From NCBI RefSeq assembly GCF_000337415.1, contig NZ_AOJD01000045.1, positions 51,990 to 115,989 on the forward strand: a stretch of 64,000 bases of DNA, given 5' to 3'. Below the pieces are notes generated by a model. The model did no database searches. It was not told where the DNA came from and worked only from the letters and a program-made list of their open reading frames with translations. Positions 45,029-53,251 of the stretch are shown here, in pieces. Within the stretch, counting starts at the first letter, position 1. Each line of letters starts with the position of its first letter. The position numbers and the translations under genes are program-made. Source of the DNA: Halorubrum tebenquichense DSM 14210 (GTDB lineage: Archaea > Halobacteriota > Halobacteria > Halobacteriales > Haloferacaceae).

Positions 45029-45502
45029 ATGTTCGACTCGGGAGCCGCGGTCGCGGCGGCGCTGGAGGCGGCCGGTGCCGACCTTGACGACGCGCAGCGA
45101 CAGCCGAACGGCGTCGACCTCACCGTCGACGCCGTGTTCGAACCGACGGAACCGGGGTTCGTCGGACGCGACGAGAAACGGGTGGCCGAACGGCGCGAAC
45201 TGGAGCCGGAAGAGGGTCGGTACCGACTCGACCGGGGGACCTACGTCGTCCGGTACGGCGAACCGGTGCGGATTCCGGAGGAGCGCATCGGCTTCGTCCT
45301 CCCGCGCTCGACGCTCCTCCGGAACGCCTGTACCCTCGACACCGCCGTCTGGGACGCGGGCTACGAGGGCGTCGGCGAGGGGCGACTCGACGCGGGGCAC
45401 GCGATCGAGATCGAGCCGGGCGCGCGGATCGCGCAGCTGGTGCTCGCCGAGGCCGACCACCACGGGACTTACGACGGCGTGTATCAGGGCGAACGGCTCT
45501 GA
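45029..45502 (+). CDS. dut: dUTP diphosphatase (Dcd/DUT family)
   Basis: A 157-residue trimeric dUTPase-fold protein. Motifs are PRSTLLRNA (about residue 91), the uracil pocket WDAGYEG (about 109) and the C-terminal YDGVYQGERL arm that closes over the nucleotide. It keeps dUTP low and supplies dUMP. The haloarchaeal form is shorter than Dcd, and a dCTP deaminase activity is not indicated. The ATG at 45029 lies about 20 bases after gtttagg. It is divergent from aconitase. Confidence 0.88.
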   Translation: MFDSGAAVAAALEAAGADLDDAQRQPNGVDLTVDAVFEPTEPGFVGRDEKRVAERRELEPEEGRYRLDRGTYVVRYGEPVRIPEERIGFVLPRSTLLRNACTLDTAVWDAGYEGVGEGRLDAGHAIEIEPGARIAQLVLAEADHHGTYDGVYQGERL

Positions 45503-45588
45503 CGGCCCGGATCCGGTACTACGGACGCTACACTACCGGCACACAGATACGACGCCGCACGTGCGAGCCGCTCAGGGTGTAAAGGAAC

Positions 45589-45634
45589 GAACGGCACGCC
45601 CGTGCCGGGAAAAGGTGGCACGGGCGTGCCGTTC
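45589..45634. repeat. 18-bp perfect palindrome in the dut-LLM gene gap
   Basis: The arms 45589-45606 and 45617-45634 (gaacggcacgcccgtgcc and its complement) enclose a 10-base A/G-rich loop. A second hairpin follows (tgacgcttcg at 45648-45657 with cgaagcgtca at 45668-45677). Part of the first arm recurs (ggcgtgccgttc) near 45743-45754. The whole 323-base gap 45503-45825 holds no supported gene. Confidence 0.65.
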
Positions 45635-45825
45635 TGTAGGTCCCCGCTGACGCTTCGGCCCTCCAAGCGAAGCGTCACCTGATACAAGCGGCGGTAGCCA
45701 CTTAAGCGTGCCGGGGCCGGCAGCACCGTCGTATTAGCTGACGGCGTGCCGTTCACGACAGTTCGCTAACGGGAGTCGAACGCCGGCGCTGTCGGGTCCG
45801 GGCGGGAGGCCGCGTCGCGCTCGCG

Positions 45826-47190
45826 TTACTGCCGGGCGGGGTGGTCCGCGCGGAGCCGCGACTGCCCCTCGCCGAGGAGCCGCTCGCGGAGCGTCTCGCC
45901 CGCGGGCTCCGCGTCCGCCGGGGGGACGAGGCCGCGCTCGCGGAGTTCCGGGACGACGAGGTCGACGAAGTCGACGAGCGAGTCGGGGCGGACGACCTCC
46001 TTGACGTTGAACCCGTGGACGCCGACCTCCTCGCGCCAGCGCTGGAGCTCGTCGGCGACCTGTTCGGGCGTCCCGACGACCTTCGGCGAGGTCGTGCCGA
46101 GCCCGCAGAACTCCGCGACCTCGCGGACCGTCCACTCGCGGTCGGGCTGGGCCTTCGTGAACGCGTTCATCGTCCCCTGGATCGCGTCCGTCTCGATGTG
46201 TTCGACCTTCTGGTCGGGCTCCAGTTCGGACAGGTCCATGTCGAGGAAGCCCGACAGGAGCGCGAGCGTCGCCTCGACGTCGACGTGGCGCTTGTACTCC
46301 TCGTACTTCGCCTCCGCGAGCGCCTCCGTCTCGCCGACGACCGGCACGACGCCGATGAAGAACTTCAGGCTCTCCGGGTCGCGGCCGGCGTCGGCCGCCC
46401 GCGACTTCACGTCGTCCATGTACTCGACGACGCCCTCCTCAGTCGGCTGGCTGGCGAAGACGGCCTCGGCGTTGCGCGCGGCGAAGTCGCGGCCGTAGTC
46501 CGAGGATCCGGCCTGGTAGACGACCGGGGTGCGCTGGGGCGACGGCTCGGAGCCGTGCGGGCCGGGCACCGAGAAGTGGTCGCCCTCGTGGTCGATCGCG
46601 TGGACCTTCTCCGGGTCGGCGTACTGGCCCGCCTCGCGGTCGACCTCGACCGCGTCGTCCTCCCAGGAGTCCTCCCACAGCTCGTAACAGACGTCGAGGA
46701 ACTCGTCGGCGCGGTCGTACCGGGTCTCCTTGTCCATCCGCTCGTCGAGTCCGAGATTCTCCGCGGCCGACTCCAGGTACGAGGTGACCACGTTGATCGC
46801 GATCCGCCCGTCGGTGAGGTGATCCAGCGTCGAGAACTCCCGCGCGAGCTGGTAGGGGTGGTTGTAGGTCGTCGAGCGCGTCACCGCGAAGCCGAGGTCC
46901 TCCGTGACCTCCGCCATCGCGGGCACGACGAGCTGCGGGTCGTTCGCGGGCGTCTGGACCGCCTTCTCGACGGCCGTCCCGCGGTCGTCGCCGTACACGT
47001 CGTAGACCCCGCGCACGTCCGCGAAGAACACGGCGTCGAAGCCGCCCCGCTCGGCGGTGCGCGCGACCTCCGTCCAGTACTCGCGGTCGGCGTAGTCCGC
47101 CGACCGGTCGCCGGGATACCGCCACGACCCGGGCGAGACGTGCTCGACCGAGGTCATGGTGAAGAGGTTGAGATGCAGGTGATCAGACAC
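45826..47190 (-). CDS. LLM-class flavin-dependent oxidoreductase (NtaA/DmoA-like)
   Basis: A protein of 454 residues from the GTG at 47190, or 456 from a GTG at 47196. It has the bacterial-luciferase TIM barrel of the nitrilotriacetate monooxygenase group: YWTEVARTAERGGFDAVFFAD (cited as family pattern), NVVTSYLESAAENLG (about residue 130), QAGSSDYGRDFAARNAEAVF (about 230) and an EVAEFCGLGTTSPKVVGTPE segment. Members use reduced FMN supplied by a partner reductase to oxidise small sulfur or nitrogen compounds. The substrate is unknown here. The TATA-like cgtattac lies about 25 bases upstream, so the message is leaderless. No partner reductase is adjacent. Confidence 0.88.
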   Translation of the reverse strand: MSDHLHLNLFTMTSVEHVSPGSWRYPGDRSADYADREYWTEVARTAERGGFDAVFFADVRGVYDVYGDDRGTAVEKAVQTPANDPQLVVPAMAEVTEDLGFAVTRSTTYNHPYQLAREFSTLDHLTDGRIAINVVTSYLESAAENLGLDERMDKETRYDRADEFLDVCYELWEDSWEDDAVEVDREAGQYADPEKVHAIDHEGDHFSVPGPHGSEPSPQRTPVVYQAGSSDYGRDFAARNAEAVFASQPTEEGVVEYMDDVKSRAADAGRDPESLKFFIGVVPVVGETEALAEAKYEEYKRHVDVEATLALLSGFLDMDLSELEPDQKVEHIETDAIQGTMNAFTKAQPDREWTVREVAEFCGLGTTSPKVVGTPEQVADELQRWREEVGVHGFNVKEVVRPDSLVDFVDLVVPELRERGLVPPADAEPAGETLRERLLGEGQSRLRADHPARQ

Positions 47191-47364
47191 GGGCACCCGT
47201 ACGCGTTCCGTGGTAATACGACCACAGAAAGTGGCGTCACTTGTCGCGGTCGCGGACGCGGGCGGTCCGCGTGGCGGAGTCGTCGCGGGTCGCGGGGGAG
47301 TCGGTGCGCGGTCGCGGACGCGGGCGGTCAGCGGGCGGTCGACCGGGGGCCGGAGCCGAGCGCG

Positions 47365-47775
47365 CTACGCCGAGACCGACTCGGGCGAGGAGACGTACGC
47401 GGCGAAGTCGGAGGTGGTGATGATGCCGATGGGCGCGTCGCCGTCGACGACCGGCACGTGGTGGAAGCCGTGTTCGAGCATCGTCGCGGCGACCGCCGAC
47501 ACGTCGTCCTGCGCGCTCGCCGTGATCGGGTCCGCCGTCATGTACCGATCGACCGTCGTCTCGGCCTTCGGTTGGCTCTTCGCGACGATGTCGACGAAGT
47601 CCGTCGAGGTGAGGATCCCCGCGAGCGACCCGTCGTCCTCGTCGACGACGAGGACGGAGCTGATATCGTTCTCGAGCAGCACGGCGGCCGCGTCCTCGAC
47701 CAGGGTGTCCGGCGTCACCGTGTGGAGGTCCGTCGACATCAGTCGCGCCACGAAGACGTCTTCGATCTCGTCCAT
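47365..47775 (-). CDS. CBS-domain protein
   Basis: A 136-residue cytoplasmic protein made of a CBS pair (Bateman module). The first repeat covers about residues 8-63 (LMSTDLHTVTPDTLVEDAAAVLLEND, here in parts, to GILTSTDFVDIV). The second covers about 76-130 (YMTADPITASAQDD to GIITTSDFAAYV). Such modules bind AMP, ATP or similar ligands and regulate partner proteins. The TATA box cgcttatacg lies about 25-30 bases before the ATG at 47775, giving a leaderless start. A stand-alone unit with no obvious partner nearby. Confidence 0.88.
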   Translation of the reverse strand: MDEIEDVFVARLMSTDLHTVTPDTLVEDAAAVLLENDISSVLVVDEDDGSLAGILTSTDFVDIVAKSQPKAETTVDRYMTADPITASAQDDVSAVAATMLEHGFHHVPVVDGDAPIGIITTSDFAAYVSSPESVSA

Positions 47776-47810
47776 ACCCGAAAACACCCGCCCTCGGCGT
47801 ATAAGCGTTC

Positions 47811-48767
47811 TCACAGAAACCGTGAGAGCCCCGACTGCCGGCGCGGGCCGTCGCCGTCGGGGGCGGCGACCCACGCGGTCCGCTCGTCTCGCAGGCGCTC
47901 CAGCGCCGCGTCAGGCGGGTCCGCCGGCTCGAAGGCGGGACAGCCGCGCCCGCACTCGCGGCCGGGGTCGACCACGCGGTCGAACTCCGCACACCGCGGC
48001 CGGCCGTCGCCGGTCGCCTCCCCGTGTGCGCACGCCGGCGGGTCGGGCCGCCACCCCTTCCCGTACGCGCGCTCGGCGACCCGGCGACGCTTGCGGGCCT
48101 TCGCCCCCGACTCGACGAGCGCGACGTCCGTGCGCGAGGGGCGCTCGTCGCGTATCTCGACCCCCGGCGCGTCCGGGTCGAGCGGCGTCGGCTCGCGGAC
48201 CACCTCCCGGTCGCCCGTCTCGGGGTCGAACCGCCAGACGCCGACCGCGTCCGGGATCCGGTTGAGGTGCGCGCGGGTGACGTAGGAGGCGGTCGCGAGG
48301 ACGACGCGGTCGAACAGGCCGAGCGCGGCGTCGTACCGCAGTTGCGCCTCCAGGTCGCCCGGCCGCCCGAGGTCCGGCTTGTTCTCGACGGCGACCAGCT
48401 CCCCGACCCAGTCGTCCGGGTAGCGCGCGGTCGCCCGCACGACCGGCCGACCGTCCCGGCGCTCCCGTTCGAGGTAGCCGACCTCGACCGCGCGCTCGAC
48501 GACGGCCGCGGCCCGGTCCGGCGGGAGGTCGAACGCCTCCGCGACGGGGACCGCCTCGCCCGGCCCCACCGCGGCCTCGATGGCGGGGTCCGGGATCCGC
48601 TCGGCGGCGATCGCGGCGCGGGCGTCGAACCCCGGCCCGGGCGACAGCAGACAGACGTCGACGATGCGGGTCCCGGGCGTCTCGACGCCCGCGCCGAGCT
48701 GCCGGGCGACGACCCGGTCGGGGGATTCGAGCGCGGCGCACAGCGCCAGCTCGAACCGGTACTCCAT
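47811..48767 (-). CDS. DUF5787-like protein with PD-(D/E)XK-like core
   Basis: A 318-residue protein. The N-terminal region (EYRFELALCAALES, VDVCLLSPGPGFDARAAIAAE) leads to a Glu-X-Lys core in ELVAVENKPDLG (about residues 122-133), followed by an amphipathic helix and strand. This arrangement resembles the restriction-nuclease-like fold. The C-terminal part has Cys/His residues (CAHGEA, CAEFD, CGRGCPAFEP) that could bind zinc. My recollection places it in DUF5787, a haloarchaeal family of unknown function. The nuclease suggestion is inference from motif order. It ends 35 bases upstream of the CBS gene start, but that gene has its own promoter. Confidence 0.7.
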   Translation of the reverse strand: MEYRFELALCAALESPDRVVARQLGAGVETPGTRIVDVCLLSPGPGFDARAAIAAERIPDPAIEAAVGPGEAVPVAEAFDLPPDRAAAVVERAVEVGYLERERRDGRPVVRATARYPDDWVGELVAVENKPDLGRPGDLEAQLRYDAALGLFDRVVLATASYVTRAHLNRIPDAVGVWRFDPETGDREVVREPTPLDPDAPGVEIRDERPSRTDVALVESGAKARKRRRVAERAYGKGWRPDPPACAHGEATGDGRPRCAEFDRVVDPGRECGRGCPAFEPADPPDAALERLRDERTAWVAAPDGDGPRRQSGLSRFL

Positions 48768-48896
48768 GCGAGGGCAAGGGACGCGGCGGGCTAAAGCGCG
48801 TCGGCGGTCGCCGTCGGCCCTCCGCCCTCACTCGCCCCGGCGGACGGCGTCACCCCCGGTCGAAACCGGTATTCCCCGCCGGCCCCTACGACGACC

Positions 48897-49280
48897 ATGC
48901 GCCGGGTCACCCGGAATCTCCTCATTGCCATCGCCCTGGTCGTCGTCGCGCTGCTCGCGCTCGGCGCGCTGCCGAGCTACCTCGGGAGCGGCGACCCCTA
49001 CTACCTCACCGTTGAGCCGATCGAGACGAACGGCACCGTGGCCGACGTGAACAACGTCTCCGACCGCCGGTATCCGTACCTGGTCGGCGCGATAGAGAGC
49101 GCCGACGGGCGTTCCGAGGGCTACCAGACCGGTCCCTACGGGATGAAGGAGTGGTTCACCCACACGCCGTTCGACGAGATCGACGCCGTGACCAAACAGA
49201 ACCCCACCGCCGCGACCGAGAGCGGCGTGCGGGTGAGTCGCGACGGACAGGTCTACCGCGCGGAGGTGGTCCGCCCGTGA
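48897..49280 (+). CDS. small membrane-anchored exported protein
   Basis: A 127-residue protein with an N-terminal helix (RNLLIAIALVVVALLALGALP, about residues 6-26) acting as signal anchor. A polar extracytoplasmic region of about 100 residues follows, with one YYLTVEPIETNGT strand and an Asn-glycosylation site (NGT, NVS). No family was recognised. It overlaps the NUDIX gene by four bases (GTGA), so the two form an operon. A link to nucleotide hydrolysis is not evident. Confidence 0.7.
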   Translation: MRRVTRNLLIAIALVVVALLALGALPSYLGSGDPYYLTVEPIETNGTVADVNNVSDRRYPYLVGAIESADGRSEGYQTGPYGMKEWFTHTPFDEIDAVTKQNPTAATESGVRVSRDGQVYRAEVVRP

Positions 49281-49927
49281 CGGACCGCGGAAGTGACGAC
49301 GGTGCGGGCGACGGCGGTCGCGTCGACGCCCGAGAGGCCGCCACGGACCTCCGCGAGCTCCCCGCGTTCGCCGACGGGCGGAACCACTCGCTGCCGGGCG
49401 AGCCGGAGTGGCCGGTGAAGGAGGTCGTCGTCGAGTACGACGAGGGCTGGTTCGTCGGCGGCTACGACCGCGTCGAGCAGCCCGACGGGACCGAGAAGCG
49501 GTACTACTGGGCGGAGCTGTCGCCCGCGACGGTCGTCATCGCGGTCGCCGACGACCGGGTGCTGTTCGTCGAGCAGTACCGCCCGACGGTGCGGAACACC
49601 CAACTGGAACTGCCGGCGGGGATCGTCGAATCGGGCGAGTCCTACACCGAGGCGGGCGCGCGCGAACTCGCCGAGGAGACCGGGTTCGAGCCGGACTCGA
49701 CCTCGCTGCTCCAGGAGGTGTGGTGTTCGACGGGCGTGTTGCGTCACACGCGCGGCTACGTGTTCGCCGAGGGGCTGACTCCGGTCGACGTCGACCACGA
49801 CAGCAACGAGTTCCTTGCGCCGCGGTCGGTCCCGGTCGACGAGGCGCTGGAGATCGCGCGCGAACCGCCGACGAACGACGCGACGCTGGAGGGACTGCTG
49901 CTGGCCGAGCGAGAAGGGCTCGTATAA
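49277..49927 (+). CDS. NUDIX hydrolase
   Basis: A 216-residue protein with a complete Nudix box from about residue 115: GIVESGESYTEAGA, then RELAEETGF, with all Gly, Glu and Arg-Glu positions kept. The preceding strands (VEYDEGWFVGGYDRVE, TVVIAVADDRVLFVEQYRPT) match the ADP-ribose pyrophosphatase-like subgroup. It probably hydrolyses ADP-ribose or a similar nucleotide sugar. The GTG at 49277 overlaps the stop of the upstream gene; the longer frame is a shadow of that gene. The acidic N-terminal 30 residues are an addition. Confidence 0.9.
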   Translation: MTDRGSDDGAGDGGRVDAREAATDLRELPAFADGRNHSLPGEPEWPVKEVVVEYDEGWFVGGYDRVEQPDGTEKRYYWAELSPATVVIAVADDRVLFVEQYRPTVRNTQLELPAGIVESGESYTEAGARELAEETGFEPDSTSLLQEVWCSTGVLRHTRGYVFAEGLTPVDVDHDSNEFLAPRSVPVDEALEIAREPPTNDATLEGLLLAEREGLV

Positions 49928-50023
49928 CTGCGCCCGGCATCCGCCCGCCCGAGAAACCCGACGTACGTCCAGTTCCCCGCGTCGACCGGGAGGAATTAGG
50001 CGTCTCGGCCCGTTGATACTCCC

Positions 50024-50863
50024 ATGAGCCAGACCTCGGAACAGTCGGTGTTGCTGTCGGACGACCCCCCGCTCGACCTCCGCCTCTCGGACGAGGAGTT
50101 GGAGGCGACCCGCGAGCGCATCGTCTCGTTCATCCGCGACGTGGTCGACGACGCGGGCGCGACGGGCGCTGTCCTCGGCCTCTCCGGCGGCATCGACTCG
50201 ACGCTCACCGCGCACCTCGCGGTCGAGGCGCTCGGCGAGGACGGCCTCCACGGGCTCACGATGCCCTCGGCGGTGAACGACGCGGACGTGATGAGCGACG
50301 CCGAGCGCGTCGCTCACGACCTCGGGATCGAGTACGACGTGGTCGAGATCCAGCCCATCGCGGAGGCGTTCTTCGACGCGGTCCCGGAGGCCGCGGACGA
50401 CCGCACGGCCGCCGGGAACGTGTACGTCCGCACCCGCGCCGTGCTGAACTACTTCGTCGCGAACTCGGAGGACCGGGTGGTCCTCGGGACCGGGAACCGC
50501 GCCGAGGCGATGACGGGCTACTACACGAAGTACGGCGACCAGGCGGTCGACTGTAACCCCATCGGGAACTGCTACAAACAGCAGGTGCGCCAGCTGGCCG
50601 CCCACGTCGGCGTCCCGCGCGACCTCGTGATGCAGGAGCCGACCGCGGGCATGTGGGAGGGCCAGACGGACGCCGAGGAGATGGGGCTCGACTACGACAC
50701 CGTCGACGCAATCCTCGCGGTCCACGTCGACGGCGGCCTCTCGCGGGCGGCGACGGTCCGCGAGCTGGACGTCCCCGAAGAAGCGGTCGACCGCGTGGTC
50801 GACCTCCACGAGCGCAGCGCCCACAAGCGGGCGATGCCGCCGGCCCCCGAACGCGACTTATAA
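50024..50863 (+). CDS. nadE: ammonia-dependent NAD+ synthetase
   Basis: A 279-residue N-type ATP pyrophosphatase. The P-loop is LGLSGGIDSTLTAHLA (about residues 48-63). The deamido-NAD site and dimer contacts follow in GTGNRAEAMTGYYTKYGD (about 153-170) and the GMWEGQTDAEEMGL box (about 205). It amidates nicotinic acid adenine dinucleotide with ammonia; no glutaminase domain is present. The ATG at 50024 starts about 95 bases after the NUDIX gene. The stop codon is followed by an A-rich stretch and repeat copy D. Confidence 0.95.
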   Translation: MSQTSEQSVLLSDDPPLDLRLSDEELEATRERIVSFIRDVVDDAGATGAVLGLSGGIDSTLTAHLAVEALGEDGLHGLTMPSAVNDADVMSDAERVAHDLGIEYDVVEIQPIAEAFFDAVPEAADDRTAAGNVYVRTRAVLNYFVANSEDRVVLGTGNRAEAMTGYYTKYGDQAVDCNPIGNCYKQQVRQLAAHVGVPRDLVMQEPTAGMWEGQTDAEEMGLDYDTVDAILAVHVDGGLSRAATVRELDVPEEAVDRVVDLHERSAHKRAMPPAPERDL

Positions 50864-50905
50864 AAAAACCGACTCCGCCTCGACGAGTATTTATAAAGAA
50901 CTGAT

Positions 50906-50964
50906 GCGGTGGCGCGTGCCTGCGAGCGGCCGACAGGCCGCGACCCGCCAGGCCGGGGCTTTGG
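50906..50964 (-). repeat. dispersed structured repeat, minimal copy D (59 bp)
   Basis: On the minus strand it begins ccaaagcccc and ends ggcacgcgccaccgc, the same ends as copy A, with only one hairpin (gcggcc/ggccgc) between. The large stem and the 13-bp stem are missing. The A/T box tttataaata lies eight bases beyond the 3' end, the same spacing and sequence as in copy A. It lies between nadE and a TrpD-like gene. Confidence 0.78.
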
Positions 50965-51018
50965 AGGTGTCAGCGCGGGATTTTCGAACACAAAGGGATT
51001 TCCGGTCCCCGACGACTC

Positions 51019-52119
51019 TCAGAACTCGCGCATCGCTTCGAGCACGTCGTGCGCCGAGCCGTCGTCGATCGCTTCGCGGGCCAGTTCCAGTCCCTCCTCG
51101 ATGGAGTCGGCGTCCTCGCCAGCGTAGATCCGGAGCGCGGCGTTGACGGCGACGGCGTCCGCGAACGCGCCGTCGCGTTCGCCGGCCAGCACCTCCTCGG
51201 TGATCGCGGCGGAGTCGGCGGCGACGTCGTCGACCGCGAGGTCGTCCTCTTCGAGGTCCATCCCGTACTCCGCGGTCTCGATCTCGAAGTCGGTGAAGCT
51301 CGCGCCCTCGGACCCGGCGTCGTCGCCGTCACCGTCGTCCGCCGCGTTCCACTCGGCGACCTTCGTGTAGCCGGGGCGCACGTCGTCGTACCCCTCCATC
51401 CCCTGGAACATCAGGACGCGGTCGAGGTCGTGGAACTCGCTTTCAACGAACGTGTCGACCACCTTCTTCGCGAACGCGAGGTGGTAGAAGGAGCCGAGGT
51501 GCGTGGATGCGCCGGCCGGGTTCGCCAGCGTCTCGACCGTGTTGACGAACGACCGGACGCCCATCATGTCGCGGCGCTCGAACAGGTCGTCGATCGCGGG
51601 GTTGAACGCGGGCTGGTAGTAGAAGCCGAAGCCGGTCTCGTCGACCATGTCGGCCGAGTCCGACGGCGTCAGCTCGGTGTGGACGCCGAGCTCGTCGAGG
51701 ACGTGCTTGTACGAGTCCTGCTTCTGCGTCGGGACGCGGTCGCCCGAGTGGACGACGACCGGCGTGCCCGCGGCGGCCGCGACGGCCCCGGCCGCGACGC
51801 CTAAGATTGCGGTCCGACCCTTCCCGTCGTAGTTCGCGCCGCAGTCGACGGGGTCGGCGTCGGGCTCGGCGTACTCGACGCGGTCGCACATCACGTCGAC
51901 GTACGCGCCCAGCTCCTCTGCCGTGTTCCGCTTCCAGCGGTTCGCGAGCCAGAACGCCCCGAGCGTCGTCGGATCGGGTTCGCCGGCGAGGATGCGCTCG
52001 AACGCCTCCGTCGCCTGCGCGCGGGTGAGGTCGTCGGCCGACTTGTGGCCGGAGCCGCAGACCTCGGTCATCAGCCGTTTGAGGGGCCAGTCGCCGAACT
52101 CCTGAGTCGCCTGAGCCAT
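51019..52119 (-). CDS. anthranilate phosphoribosyltransferase family protein, divergent (TrpD2-like)
   Basis: A 366-residue member of the TrpD/nucleoside phosphorylase family. The N-terminal helical domain is present (ATEAFERILAGEPDPTTLGAFWLANRWK), then an alpha/beta domain with VVHSGDRVPTQKQDSYKHVLDELG. The canonical phosphoribosyl site GTGGD is replaced by DCGANYDGKGRT. An acidic insert lies near residues 255-275 (DDGDGDDAG). It is therefore probably not the tryptophan enzyme but a paralogue. No trp genes are nearby. The ATG at 52119 begins the family-typical helix; the longer upstream frame is arginine-rich. Substrate unknown. Confidence 0.78.
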   Translation of the reverse strand: MAQATQEFGDWPLKRLMTEVCGSGHKSADDLTRAQATEAFERILAGEPDPTTLGAFWLANRWKRNTAEELGAYVDVMCDRVEYAEPDADPVDCGANYDGKGRTAILGVAAGAVAAAAGTPVVVHSGDRVPTQKQDSYKHVLDELGVHTELTPSDSADMVDETGFGFYYQPAFNPAIDDLFERRDMMGVRSFVNTVETLANPAGASTHLGSFYHLAFAKKVVDTFVESEFHDLDRVLMFQGMEGYDDVRPGYTKVAEWNAADDGDGDDAGSEGASFTDFEIETAEYGMDLEEDDLAVDDVAADSAAITEEVLAGERDGAFADAVAVNAALRIYAGEDADSIEEGLELAREAIDDGSAHDVLEAMREF

Positions 52120-52238
52120 ACGCTCCGTTCGGCCTTCCCGACGAAAAGTCCCCCGCTCGGCTCCCGAGCGCTGGGAAGGGAGGGCGGTCGAGACGAGGCC
52201 ACCCAAGACACTTACCGGCCCGCGACGCCGGACGCACC

Positions 52239-52727
52239 GTGAGCGATCGAACGTTGAGCGCCGGGAGCCGAACACCCTCCGCCGAGCGGCAGCGTCGACC
52301 GACGAGGCGAACCGTCCTCGTCGGTTCCGGGCTCGCGGTGAGCGGCCTCTCCGGCTGTCTCGGCGGCGCGTTCCGCGACGAGTCGCCGACGGCGACCGTG
52401 TCGGCGCGCTCGACCGAGCGGGTCGACGACCCCGAACACGACGGGAGCGTCGCGGTTGAGGACGATACCGCCCGGATCGAAGGCAGGTTCGCCGCACCGG
52501 TCGACTGCGTCTCGCTCGATCTGCGGGTGTTGACGTCGTCGCCGGAGGAGGCGACCGCCATCGTGGAGATCGCGGCCGCGGAGACCAGAGGCGGCTGTAA
52601 CGGCCCCGCGGCCGTCGAGTACGAGGGCGAGGTCGCGCTCACGTTCTCGATTCGGGACCTCACCCTGAACCATATTCTCGACGACGAGGACCGAGTCACC
52701 GTCGCGCGCTACGAACGAGACGGGTGA
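52239..52727 (+). CDS. Tat-exported lipoprotein, unknown
   Basis: A 162-residue exported protein. The leader RRPTRRTVLVGSGLAVSGLS is Tat-like and ends at a lipobox-like SGC (about residue 39-41). The mature part is small and acidic with two cysteines (VDCVSLDLRVL, GGCNGPAAVE) that may pair, and reads as a single beta domain. No family was recognised. The GTG at 52239 lies about 25 bases after acacttaccgg, which fits a leaderless mRNA. It is divergent from the TrpD-like gene. Confidence 0.72.
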   Translation: MSDRTLSAGSRTPSAERQRRPTRRTVLVGSGLAVSGLSGCLGGAFRDESPTATVSARSTERVDDPEHDGSVAVEDDTARIEGRFAAPVDCVSLDLRVLTSSPEEATAIVEIAAAETRGGCNGPAAVEYEGEVALTFSIRDLTLNHILDDEDRVTVARYERDG

Positions 52728-52947
52728 CGCTCGCGCTCCGCCCGCGCCCCGCGCGAGCAGCGAAACGGAACGGCGGGGCCGTTCTCGCGGTATCTGTGGT
52801 AACAGTCCGCAAACAGAAAAAGAACGAACGTGTATTTCTGACAGTAAAATTGTTTGATAACATAGTTCTATCGCACTCAAATTCTGTAACCAGTTCTAAA
52901 TTGCGTCAGAGTTATATGTATGTCCATGCTTTTGGTGATTGTACCCG

Positions 52948-53100
52948 ATGACGTCCAAATCCGTGTCCACGGCGCTCACGCTGTACCGTTCCCGTACATT
53001 GACGCTCGAACAGGCCGCGACCGTCGGCGGCTGCTCGACGGCGCAGCTGGAGGAGAGCGCCCGGGCGTTCGCGCCGACGCCCGCCGCCGGCGACGACTGA
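52948..53100 (+). CDS. small helix-turn-helix-like protein (DUF7317-like)
   Basis: A 50-residue protein. The conserved-looking start MTSKSVSTALTLYRSRTLTL leads to EQAATVGGCSTAQLEESARAF, which reads as a compact helix-turn-helix. Short haloarchaeal proteins with this beginning are recalled as DUF7317. A TATA box (gagttatatg, 52910-52919) precedes it by about 28 bases. The overlapping longer frame starting at 52920 is rejected because it is arginine-rich. The A/T-rich stretch 52790-52915 is promoter-like and empty of genes. Confidence 0.6.
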   Translation: MTSKSVSTALTLYRSRTLTLEQAATVGGCSTAQLEESARAFAPTPAAGDD

Positions 53101-53251
53101 CTCCCCGCGCACCGTCGGCGACCGGTACGGCCCCCGCTGACGACCGGCCGCTCCTCTCCGCCGACGCTCGCCCGCTCCGAGTCGTCCTCCGACCTCCCCG
53201 CCTCTCGCTCGCTCCGAAACCGCTACCTACGCCCGACCCCAAGGGTACACA

